From Nonomuraea maritima (GTDB lineage: Bacteria > Actinomycetota > Actinomycetes > Streptosporangiales > Streptosporangiaceae), in NCBI RefSeq assembly GCF_900100395.1, contig NZ_FNFB01000040.1:1-62759 (forward strand): a stretch of DNA of 62,759 nucleotides, given 5' to 3'. Below, one piece after another: positions 24,184 to 32,312 of the stretch (the stretch's first letter is position 1; every line of letters begins with the position of its first letter). The position numbers were made by a program, and so were the translations under genes. The notes below the pieces were generated by a model, which did no database searches, was not told the origin of the DNA, and worked only from the letters and a program-made list of their open reading frames with translations.

Positions 24184-27100
24184 CACGCTTCCGGACGCAG
24201 CACCGTCAGCGGCACCTGGACGGCCAGCACGTCACCGGCCGGCCCGGCCGTCCACCCGCGTCCGGGGGAGGGGGCGGTGCGCAGCAGGTGCGTCGGCAGC
24301 CGCGCCCCGATCATGTCGCCCTCCTGCATGCTCTTCGGCGCGAGCAGCACGCCCCGCCGCGCCCGCCGCGCCGCCGAGATCCAGCTGCCGAGCGCCAGTT
24401 GCAGCGATTCGGCCATACCGGCGTACAGCAGCCCGAGTCCGTTGTCCCGCCCGGAGAGCGCGATCTCCTTCAGCACCTTGTCGCAGGCGGGCGAGGCCAG
24501 CAGGTCGGCGTCGTCGACGACGACCACCTTCGGCCCCGGCAGCTCGTCCAGCGCCGCCTGGACGCTGTCCGCCGAGGGGTCGGCCTCGGTGAACACCCGC
24601 GCCTGCGCGTGGCGGGAGAGCGCCCGCAGCGGCGAGTCGCGCGGCGTCAGCACCACCAGCGACGTGCCGCCCGCGAGCAGGGAGACCGCGAGGGCGGCCA
24701 GCGCGGTGCTGCGCCCGGAACCCGCCGTGCCGAGCACCGCGAACACCGCCGACGAGCCGGCGAAGTCCACCCCGATCGGGGATGCGTCGTCGCCGCCGAT
24801 CCCGAGCAGCCCCCACATCGGCCGCCGCTGCCCGGCCGGCACCAGCTCGTACGCCGCCGCGAAGTCCACCGACCTCGGCAGCGTCGCGACGGGGAACGGC
24901 CGCCGCGACGCGGGGAGCGCGGAGTCGCGCCGCCTGGCCGCCTCGCCGATCTTCCGCAGCGCCTCGGCCTGGTCCTGGCCGCTCTCGCCGGCGGCGAGCA
25001 GCGCCACCTGCGTCTCGGTTCCGCTCAGCACGTGCCAGCCGCGGCCCGGCGCCACGTTCGTGGGTGCCTTGCTGGGCAGCAGGCCCACGAGCTGGTAGTC
25101 GTTGCGGTCGCCCTGCCGCAGCATCAGCTTGTGGTCGTTGTGCGACGACATGCGTCCGCTCAGCAGCGACCGCTCCGAGGTGGCGATCACGTGCAGGCCC
25201 GCCGCCGCGCCCTCCCGGAGCAGCCGCGTCATCACGTCGGCCAGCCGCCCGTTGTCGAAGTCGTCGAGGACGCCCTGCAGCGCGTCCCAGCCGTCCACGA
25301 ACAGCAGGATGTGCGCCGGCCGTTCCGCCTTCTGGAGCAGCCCGCGCAGCTCGTTCAGCCCGGCGGCGCCACGGGCGGCGATCTGCTCCTGGCGGCCGGT
25401 CAGCTCGGCGGACAGGCGGTGCAGCAGGCGGGTCAGGCGTTCGGTGTCGTGCCGCGAGACCACCGCGCCGCAGTGCGGCAGCGCCTCCAGCGCCGCGAGG
25501 CCGCCGCCGCCCGCGTCGATGCCGTAGAGGTGCACGTCCGCGCTGCTCGCCGTACGGGCGGTGGAGCCCGCGAGCGTCCGCAGGACCTGCGTACGGCCCG
25601 AGCGCGGCGCGCCGATCACGTAGAGGTGGCCGAACACGGCGAGGTCCATGGCGGCGACCCGGCGCTGCTGCAGCTGCGGGACGTCCTCCAGCGCGTAAGG
25701 GACGGGCGGCGGCACGACGCCCTCGGCGCCCTCGGCGCGCTCGGGCAGCGGCGGCAGGTCGTCGAGGACGATCCGGTCCTCCAGCGGGGGCAGCCACGGG
25801 CTGGGCTGCGGCTCGTAGTCCTCCAGCCGGCCGGCGGCCTCCCGCACGGCCGCCACCAGGGCCTGGAGGTCGGTGGGTGCGGGCGCGGTCACGACCTCCT
25901 CCTCGTCGGCGTGCGGCACGGCGGGACGGCCGAGCCCCGTCCACGACAGCTCGCTGGCCCGGACGTCGCGGCGGGTCTCCTTCTTCTGACGCTCGCCGTC
26001 GGCGTCGGGGCGTTCCGCGCCCACCCAGGCGGCCTGGAACGGCACCGCCGAGCGGGGCCCGAACCGGACGAACGCCCGTCCCGGGGTGCTCGCCGAGATG
26101 TTCACGGCCTCGGAGGTGTCGATGATGTCCTGGCTCTCCGTGGCGTCCGTCACCCGGAGCGCGATCCGCAGGTTGGTGTTGGCCCGGATGTCGCCGGTGA
26201 CCGCCCCGGCCGGACGCTGGGTCGCGAGCACCAGGTGGATGCCGAGCGAACGGCCCCGCTGCGCGATGCCGATCAGGCCGGGCACGAAGTCGGGCACCTC
26301 GCGCACCAGGGTCGCGAACTCGTCGATCACCAGCAGCAGGCGCGGCAGCGGAGGCAGCGACGGGTCGTTCGCCCGCTTGGCGCGGTACTCCGGGTGGTCC
26401 TTCGCGCCGGCCTCGGAGAGGACGTGCTCGCGGCGGCGCAGCTCGGCGCCGAGCGACTCCAGGGCGCGGGTCACCAGGTGGGCGTCCAGGTCGGTGACCA
26501 TGCCGAGGGTGTGCGGCAGGTCCTCGCACGCGCTGAAGGCGCTGCCGCCCTTGTAGTCGACGAGCACGAACGTGAGCTCGTCCGGACGGTTGGCGGCGGC
26601 CAGCGCGGCCACGAACGACTGGAGCAGCTCCGACTTGCCCGCCCCGGTCGTCCCGGCGACGAGGCCGTGCGGGCCGTCGCGGACGAGGTCGAGCGCGAGC
26701 GGGCCGTCGTAGCTCGAACCCACCGGGAACGTGGTCGAGGCGGGCCGCCGCTTCCAGCGTTCCAGCAGCTCCTCGGCGCGCGGCGGCTCCAGCTTGATGA
26801 GGTCGAGCAGACGCACCTGCCTGGGCAGGCCGGCGTCGTGCTCGGGGCTGACGTCCCGCACGGGCGCGAGCGCGCGGGCCACCTGATCGCACCAGTCGGG
26901 GTCGACGAGGTCGGCCCGCACACCGCTGATGTCCGGCGCCCCCGTACGGCGGATGGTGAGCTCGTCGCCCTCGGCCAGCACCACCGTGCCGCACTCCTCG
27001 GGCAGCAGCCGCTCCTGCTCGTCCAGGCAGACGCTGAACACCCGTACGCGCGGGCCGTCGGCTAGCACCTGCACCATGCCGGGCACGTCGCGCAACTGCC

Positions 27101-28823
27101 GGGCGCCGTCGGCGATGACGAGCACGTCGGGCTCGCTGAACATCGCCCGGTTCTGCGACGATCCGAGCGCCCGCGTCCGGGCCGTGACCTGCGAGACCAG
27201 CTCCGCGATCCGGTTGGAGACCGACTCGGGGTCGTTGCCGATCGACACGACCGGTCCTCCCGGCACGCCAGGACGCAGGTGCGGCAGCCAGCGCACCCAC
27301 CGCCAGTCGGCCTCCCGCGCCCGGTCGGTGAGCACCACGACGTGCACGTCGCGCGGGCTGTGCAGGACGGCGGTCTGCACGACGAGCCAGCGGGCGAGCG
27401 CCTGCACCGCGTGCTGCGGCCCCGCGACGCCGACCACCCCGTGGTCGGGGACCTCCACGCCGATCGGCACGTCGGGGACGTTCCACCTGACCACGCGGTG
27501 GTTCTCGTCGCGGGCCGGCTCGTCCAGCTCCTTCACCGACGGCTGGTCCACCGTGCCGAGCCGGAGCACCAGGTGGTCGGGGTCGCTGCGGCGGCGTTCC
27601 CACAGCCTCCCGCCTGGCCCGCACGCGAGCAGCGCCACCGTCGCGGGGTCGGGCCCGGCCACGCCGCGCACCCACCGCTCCCGCCGGACCGCCGCGTGGA
27701 TCTCGGCCTCCAGCACACGGCGGCGCTGCCGGTACGTACGGCCCTGCTCCAGCAGCTGCTTGCGGTTGCCGCGCTTGCCGGTGACGTGGTTGGCGATCGC
27801 CATCAGCGGGCTGAACAGCATGAAGATCAGATAGAAGTACGAGTTGAAGACCGACACCAGCACCAGGCCGAGCACTACCGGCATGATGATCAGCAGCAGT
27901 GGGAACGGCCTGCGTCCCGGTGGGTGCGGCGGCGGGGGCATGCGCAGCCGCTCGCTGTCGAGGTGCGGCGCGATCCTGGGCGGACGGTTGTAGTCGACCC
28001 CGACCCCGTCGGCCGACGGCACCACGGCGGCGTCCGGCTCGAACGGCGCGGACAGCCGCAGCAGCGCGGTGCCCACGCGCAGGTCGGCGTCGTGCGCCCA
28101 GGCGTGCACGCCTGGCGGCAGCGCCGGCGTGTCGTCCGGGGCCTCTTCGGGTTCCGGACGGGCGTCGCGGGGGCGCAGCCGTTCCAGGGCGGCCGCCACG
28201 GCGCTGTCGTGCGGCGGGCGCACCTCGCGCAGGTCCACCTCGCCCGTCAAGGACGCGGCGGTACGGTGCCGGCACGCGGAGCCGTCGGGCGCGACGGTCA
28301 CCCACAGGCCGCGTTCTGGCATGTCGCGGCCGGTCAGCCGGATCGCGCACCCGGGGTCGGAGCCGATCTCGTGGCTGCCCGCCCCGAGTCGCCAGGTGCG
28401 TCCCGCGCCGGGGCCCGACACCAGGTGCACCTCCGCCAGCACGACGTCCTGGTCATCGGGCTGGTCATCGGGCCGGTCATCGGGCCGGTCATCGGGCCGG
28501 GCCGTCCTGACCCGGTCGGGCAGCCGGGCCGGCCCGCCGAGCCCGAGGACGGCACCCGCGCGGATGTCCGTCCCCACGACCGGCGCCCCCGGGTCCAGTC
28601 GCCGCTGCCCCAGGTAGAGCGCCCGGCCGGGCTGGTCGGACGCGCCGGGCGGGCGCTGGAGCGCGGACCGCGCGCCGTCCGCGCCCGCCGCCGCCGCGGT
28701 CGCCGCGTGCAGCGGCTCCACGGCGACGGCGAGGTCGGCGACGGTGGCGTCCGGAGGGAGGGACAGGACGTGGTCGCGGTGGCGGCCGTCCGTGCTGTCG
28801 ACGGTCGTGATGGTGAGTTCCAC
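24183..28823 (-). CDS. eccC: Type VII secretion ATPase EccC (FtsK/SpoIIIE family) with ubiquitin-like and FHA domains
   Basis: A 1546-residue membrane ATPase that powers ESX-type export. The N-terminus (VELTITTVD) resembles a YukD/ubiquitin-like domain. An FHA-like domain follows near 130-200 (RTWRLGAGSHEIGSDPG), then two membrane helices near 305-350. There are three FtsK-type domains: D1 with Walker A GTTGAGKSE near 728 and Walker B LLLVIDEF near 830; D2 with GAPRSGRTQ near 1078; D3 with GTAGSGRST near 1368 and VVVVDDAD. D2 and D3 have Arg where D1 has the catalytic Lys, usual for EccC. GTG 28823 is chosen because GGAG stands 6 bases upstream; the frame to 28937 overlaps the preceding gene. 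It lies downstream of the sigma factor and membrane protein genes. Confidence 0.94.
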   Translation of the reverse strand: MELTITTVDSTDGRHRDHVLSLPPDATVADLAVAVEPLHAATAAAAGADGARSALQRPPGASDQPGRALYLGQRRLDPGAPVVGTDIRAGAVLGLGGPARLPDRVRTARPDDRPDDRPDDQPDDQDVVLAEVHLVSGPGAGRTWRLGAGSHEIGSDPGCAIRLTGRDMPERGLWVTVAPDGSACRHRTAASLTGEVDLREVRPPHDSAVAAALERLRPRDARPEPEEAPDDTPALPPGVHAWAHDADLRVGTALLRLSAPFEPDAAVVPSADGVGVDYNRPPRIAPHLDSERLRMPPPPHPPGRRPFPLLLIIMPVVLGLVLVSVFNSYFYLIFMLFSPLMAIANHVTGKRGNRKQLLEQGRTYRQRRRVLEAEIHAAVRRERWVRGVAGPDPATVALLACGPGGRLWERRRSDPDHLVLRLGTVDQPSVKELDEPARDENHRVVRWNVPDVPIGVEVPDHGVVGVAGPQHAVQALARWLVVQTAVLHSPRDVHVVVLTDRAREADWRWVRWLPHLRPGVPGGPVVSIGNDPESVSNRIAELVSQVTARTRALGSSQNRAMFSEPDVLVIADGARQLRDVPGMVQVLADGPRVRVFSVCLDEQERLLPEECGTVVLAEGDELTIRRTGAPDISGVRADLVDPDWCDQVARALAPVRDVSPEHDAGLPRQVRLLDLIKLEPPRAEELLERWKRRPASTTFPVGSSYDGPLALDLVRDGPHGLVAGTTGAGKSELLQSFVAALAAANRPDELTFVLVDYKGGSAFSACEDLPHTLGMVTDLDAHLVTRALESLGAELRRREHVLSEAGAKDHPEYRAKRANDPSLPPLPRLLLVIDEFATLVREVPDFVPGLIGIAQRGRSLGIHLVLATQRPAGAVTGDIRANTNLRIALRVTDATESQDIIDTSEAVNISASTPGRAFVRFGPRSAVPFQAAWVGAERPDADGERQKKETRRDVRASELSWTGLGRPAVPHADEEEVVTAPAPTDLQALVAAVREAAGRLEDYEPQPSPWLPPLEDRIVLDDLPPLPERAEGAEGVVPPPVPYALEDVPQLQQRRVAAMDLAVFGHLYVIGAPRSGRTQVLRTLAGSTARTASSADVHLYGIDAGGGGLAALEALPHCGAVVSRHDTERLTRLLHRLSAELTGRQEQIAARGAAGLNELRGLLQKAERPAHILLFVDGWDALQGVLDDFDNGRLADVMTRLLREGAAAGLHVIATSERSLLSGRMSSHNDHKLMLRQGDRNDYQLVGLLPSKAPTNVAPGRGWHVLSGTETQVALLAAGESGQDQAEALRKIGEAARRRDSALPASRRPFPVATLPRSVDFAAAYELVPAGQRRPMWGLLGIGGDDASPIGVDFAGSSAVFAVLGTAGSGRSTALAALAVSLLAGGTSLVVLTPRDSPLRALSRHAQARVFTEADPSADSVQAALDELPGPKVVVVDDADLLASPACDKVLKEIALSGRDNGLGLLYAGMAESLQLALGSWISAARRARRGVLLAPKSMQEGDMIGARLPTHLLRTAPSPGRGWTAGPAGDVLAVQVPLTVLRPEA
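28451..28498 (-). repeat. Four 12-bp tandem repeats in eccC linker
   Basis: Four copies of GGTCATCGGGCY, on the coding strand encoding D-D-R/Q-P repeats just before the FHA-like domain. It is a slippage-prone linker of variable length. Confidence 0.75.
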
Positions 28824-28884
28824 CAGTTTCTCCAGAATCGTGCTCGGCCTGTGGGCGGCCGGAACGGTGGCAGTGGCGCGCCCG

Positions 28885-30135
28885 TCAGGACGCGGAAGCG
28901 GACACCCCGGACGGACGACCCGGCTCCTCCGGCTCAACGAGATCCCTGTCCATCACGAACCCAGCTCCCACAACGGGAACGGACACCACCCCGCCCGAGC
29001 GGGGCGCCGTGTCGGCGGTGACGGGCACCACCCCTCCCGAGCGGGGGTCTCCTTCCCCTCCTCCCGAAAGGACCTCGGTGAGGTCGGTGGCGCGCCTTTG
29101 CGTCGGTGCGTAAGGAGGTGCGGCGGGCTTCTGCGCAGATGGGGGTGGTTCGGTGAGGTCGCTGCCCGGGCCTTCCTGTCGTGCGTACGGCGGTAGCGAC
29201 CGCAGTACCGACGCCAGCGCGCGGGGGAGTGCGATGGCGTCCGCGCGCAGCGGAGTCCCGTGGACGTCCACGATGCCGTCCGCGTGCGCGACGACGAGCC
29301 GCGCCGTGCCCCGTACCGTGCCGGCGGCGATCAGCCGGACGTCGGCGGGCATGTGCGGCGGCGCCGCGGCGCAGACGGCGAAGCCAGGCACGGGACCGGA
29401 CACACGGCCGGACCCGGGATCCGACGCGGGGCCGGACGCACGCCAGGACGCGGCCCAGTGGTGGGCGGCGGACACGGCCCCCGCTGGGTCCGGGCCGGGG
29501 TGCCGGTCGTGTACGCCTTCGGAGACCGTCACCGCCCCCCGGGGCAGCCGGGCGTCGAGTTGGGCGCCGACGGACGCCACGACCGCGCGCGCGAGCCGCG
29601 AATCACCCTGCACCGCCACGGTGGCGGGCCCGGACAGCACGTCCAACAGCACGACGTGCTCGTCGTCCGCGCCCAGCGTCACGAGCAGCGGCGCCTGGCC
29701 CACCAGGTACGGCGCGACGTCGGCGTGTTCGAGCCACCACAGCCGGGGGTTGTCGTCGTCCACGATCCACGGATCGGGCGGCCGCGGCACGCCGGGAGCG
29801 GCGGCGACCAGCACCCCGACGTACGCCGGGTCGAGCAGCGCCCCGTACGGCATGACGGCGGGGTCGACGGCCGCGGCCTGCGCGGCCGCCCGTTCGGCGA
29901 GCCGCAGCCCGTCGGGCCGGCCGAGCAGTTGCACCAGCAGCCTGCGGCGGCGCCGGAAACGCAGCTGCGAGCGCACGGGCGCGGTGAAGGCGGCGGCCGT
30001 CAGCGCCGCCTGCCTGCGCAGCCCGCGTCCGACCGCCCGCCAGCCGCCGACCCCCCGGACGGTGAGATGCAGCAGCGTGCCGAACAGCACCAGGAACCCG
30101 AGGACGGCGAACAGCGCCCCCATCACCGGGTTCAC
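28885..30135 (-). CDS. Single-pass membrane protein of the T7SS operon, function unknown
   Basis: A 416-residue protein beginning at GTG 30135, whose GTGA overlaps the sigma-factor stop by 4 bp. One N-terminal membrane helix (ALFAVLGFLVLFGTLLHL) is followed by a strongly basic segment (RFRRRRRLLVQLLG). A cytoplasmic domain contains WIVDDDNPRLWWLEH and LLVTLGADDEHVVLLDVL, reminiscent of an uncharacterised domain found in actinobacterial membrane regulators. The tail is low-complexity Pro/Ser/Gly with two RSGGVV repeats. eccC begins 61 bp downstream. It may be an anchor or sigma-interacting partner; no function is assigned. Confidence 0.75.
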   Translation of the reverse strand: MNPVMGALFAVLGFLVLFGTLLHLTVRGVGGWRAVGRGLRRQAALTAAAFTAPVRSQLRFRRRRRLLVQLLGRPDGLRLAERAAAQAAAVDPAVMPYGALLDPAYVGVLVAAAPGVPRPPDPWIVDDDNPRLWWLEHADVAPYLVGQAPLLVTLGADDEHVVLLDVLSGPATVAVQGDSRLARAVVASVGAQLDARLPRGAVTVSEGVHDRHPGPDPAGAVSAAHHWAASWRASGPASDPGSGRVSGPVPGFAVCAAAPPHMPADVRLIAAGTVRGTARLVVAHADGIVDVHGTPLRADAIALPRALASVLRSLPPYARQEGPGSDLTEPPPSAQKPAAPPYAPTQRRATDLTEVLSGGGEGDPRSGGVVPVTADTAPRSGGVVSVPVVGAGFVMDRDLVEPEEPGRPSGVSASAS

Positions 30136-30707
30136 GCGGCGGCCTCGCTCGGTTCCAGCCGCTCGCGCAGGATGCGCAGAGCGTGGTGCGTACGGGACTT
30201 GACGGTTCCCCTCGGCACCCCGAGCCGGCGGGCGACGTCCGAGCCGGCCGTGCCGAGCAGGTGGACGTGCACGATCGCCTCGAGGTGAGCGGGGCCGAGC
30301 GCGCGCAGCGCGTCGACCAGCACGCAGTGGTCCACCACCCGGGACGTCTGGTCGGGCGCCACCATGTCGTCGGGGAAGTCGGCGGCGAACACGCCCACCG
30401 GGACGGCGCGGTCCTTGCGCCAGCCGTCGATGACGAGGTTGCGGGCCACGCGGAACAGCCACATCCGGATGGGCCTGTCCTGCCAGTCGAGGCGGTCGGC
30501 GAGCTGCCAGGCGCGCAGCAGGGTCTCCTGGACGACGTCCTCGGCGTGGTGGGGGTCGTGGCCGGCGAGGTCGCGGACGAAGCGGTGCAGGCTGTCCCGC
30601 TCGGCGAGGAGCAGCTCCGCGCGGTCGCCGGCCGGGGCCGGGGCTACGTCCGTCCGGTCGCGCTCCTGGGTAGCGGGCCCGTCGGTCATGCCGTCTACGC
30701 GGCTCAT
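30132..30707 (-). CDS. ECF-type RNA polymerase sigma factor
   Basis: A 191-residue sigma-70 family protein. Region 2 is seen in HHAEDVVQETLLRAWQLADR and WLFRVARNLVIDGWRK. Region 4 is in LRALGPAHLEAIVHVHLLG and VARRLGVPRGTVKSRTHHAL, the helix-turn-helix that reads the -35 element. It directs RNA polymerase to a small set of promoters. It is the first gene of the sigma/membrane protein/eccC operon, overlapping the next gene by 4 bp. No anti-sigma factor with a ZAS motif is recognisable; the membrane protein downstream is the only candidate partner. Confidence 0.9.
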   Translation of the reverse strand: MSRVDGMTDGPATQERDRTDVAPAPAGDRAELLLAERDSLHRFVRDLAGHDPHHAEDVVQETLLRAWQLADRLDWQDRPIRMWLFRVARNLVIDGWRKDRAVPVGVFAADFPDDMVAPDQTSRVVDHCVLVDALRALGPAHLEAIVHVHLLGTAGSDVARRLGVPRGTVKSRTHHALRILRERLEPSEAAA

Positions 30708-30977
30708 CGCATTGCTCTTTCGGGGTTCGTCGTGCTGGGGGTGTCGATCGGCGGGCTGTCAGGACGAGCGCCACACGACCTGACCGGCGAGTGTAGGAAC
30801 GGCGGTCGCCGGTTGCCCTGCCGCGAGATGAAGATCAGATGATCAAGGGGCGAACGGCGCGCGCTGTGCGGAGCGGCGGTTTCTTGATCGTCAATTAGCC
30901 CGGGGGCCATCCCGGGGACACCTGCCCGATACCCGTCACCAGGACAGTGATCGCCGCCAATCGTCTTGGAGTAAGCA

Positions 30978-32237
30978 GTGCCCCCCTCACGCAAGTCCTC
31001 GTTGGATCCACAGTCCGGGCCGGAGCCCGGTTTCGCCGAGACCTTCGCCGATCACACCCCCGTTACGCCGCGCGGACTGGCCCCCGCTCCCCGGGTCTGG
31101 ACCACGGTCCTCGGCGCGCTGTCGCTCACCGCGGTCGTGATCCTGGGCGTCGCCTGGCTTCCCGGGTACGTGTCCAGCGCCTACCAGGTCGGCGCGGAGC
31201 CGGTCGCCGTGGTCATGAACTCCTCCGCTCCCGGCGCGACCCCGACCGGCGGCGCGAAGTCGACCAGGTCGGACGGCGGCGTGGCCGAGCCGTCGGTCGC
31301 TCCACCCTCCACGGGCGGGCCCGACGACATGCCGGTCTTCCCGCAGGCGTACCAGCCGAACCGGGACGTCTCGGTGCCGGTCGTCACCGTGACGCAGCAG
31401 CAGGCCGCGCCGCACCGCCGCCGGCACACGACGCCGACGCCCACCACGACACCCACCCCGGCCCCGACGGTGACCGTCACCCGTTCCGCGACGGTCACCC
31501 CGACGCCGACGGCATCGAACACCGGCCGGCCGACCCCCACCGCGACCCCGTCGCAGCAGTCCACGGCCCCGGTGCCGACCCACTCGCCTGACAACCAGTC
31601 GCAGGCGCGGGCGCGCAACACCGGGGCTCCCTCCGAGCAGCCGACGACCCGCGCCACCGCCCAGTCCTCGAACCAGTCGTCGGCTCGGTCCACGGGCCAG
31701 TCGTCGGCGTCCCCGACCAGGACCGCGTCCGCGCCGCGGCAGACGACCGAGTCGTCGACCGCGCGGGCCGGCTTCACCGCCCAAGGGGCCGCCAAGCCGC
31801 AGGAGACCGCCAAGCCGCAGGACAACGCCAGGACGCAGGCCGACGAGCCCGCCCCCGGCAGCATGGTGGTGGGCAACGGCTCAGGCAAGTGCATCGACGT
31901 CACCGACAAGAACAAGGCGGCCGGCACGCCGCTGCAGATCTGGGGCTGCGGCGGAGCCGCCAACCAGCGGTGGGAGTTCCGCTCCGACGGCACCGTGCGG
32001 TCCCTCGGCATGTGCATGGAAGTGGCCGGCGGCTCGACCGCCGACGGCGCCCGCATCCAGATCGGCGCGTGCAACGGCGGCCCGGCCCAGCGGTTCGTCC
32101 TGAACGCCGCCAACGACCTGGTCAACCAGGCCGCGGACAAGTGCGTGGACGTCACCGACCAGGCCACGGGCGACGGCGCCCGACTGCAGCTGTGGTCGTG
32201 CGGCGGCACCTCCAACCAGAAGTGGCACCTGGGCTGA
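30978..32237 (+). CDS. Membrane-anchored secreted protein with C-terminal ricin B-type lectin domain
   Basis: A 419-residue protein starting at GTG 30978 (TTGGAG upstream). After a short cytoplasmic part there is one membrane helix (VLGALSLTAVVILGVAWL, about 44-61), then about 220 residues of Ser/Thr/Pro/Gln-rich extracellular stalk. The C-terminal ricin-type beta-trefoil (about 285-419) has repeated Q-x-W motifs (LQIWGCGG, NQRWEF, LQLWSCGG, NQKWHL). The domain probably binds cell-wall or extracellular glycans. The lectin part is closely related at DNA level to that of the convergent kinase gene. Confidence 0.86.
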   Translation: MPPSRKSSLDPQSGPEPGFAETFADHTPVTPRGLAPAPRVWTTVLGALSLTAVVILGVAWLPGYVSSAYQVGAEPVAVVMNSSAPGATPTGGAKSTRSDGGVAEPSVAPPSTGGPDDMPVFPQAYQPNRDVSVPVVTVTQQQAAPHRRRHTTPTPTTTPTPAPTVTVTRSATVTPTPTASNTGRPTPTATPSQQSTAPVPTHSPDNQSQARARNTGAPSEQPTTRATAQSSNQSSARSTGQSSASPTRTASAPRQTTESSTARAGFTAQGAAKPQETAKPQDNARTQADEPAPGSMVVGNGSGKCIDVTDKNKAAGTPLQIWGCGGAANQRWEFRSDGTVRSLGMCMEVAGGSTADGARIQIGACNGGPAQRFVLNAANDLVNQAADKCVDVTDQATGDGARLQLWSCGGTSNQKWHLG

Positions 32238-32269
32238 CCCGAGCACCCGGGCTGACCTGAGCTCCCCAA

Positions 32270-32306
32270 GAAGCGGCCATCGGGCTTTCCGCCCGGTGGC
32301 CGCTTC
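32270..32306. terminator. Bidirectional terminator between the two lectin-domain genes
   Basis: 16-bp arms (32270-32285 and 32291-32306) with a single G-T wobble and loop TTTCC, midway between two convergent stop codons. Confidence 0.8.
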
Positions 32307-32312
32307 GCGGCT

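Noticed and set aside
28451..28498. Four 12-bp repeats, considered as CRISPR or iteron
   Set aside because: No spacers; in frame within eccC and encodes a DDRP-type linker.
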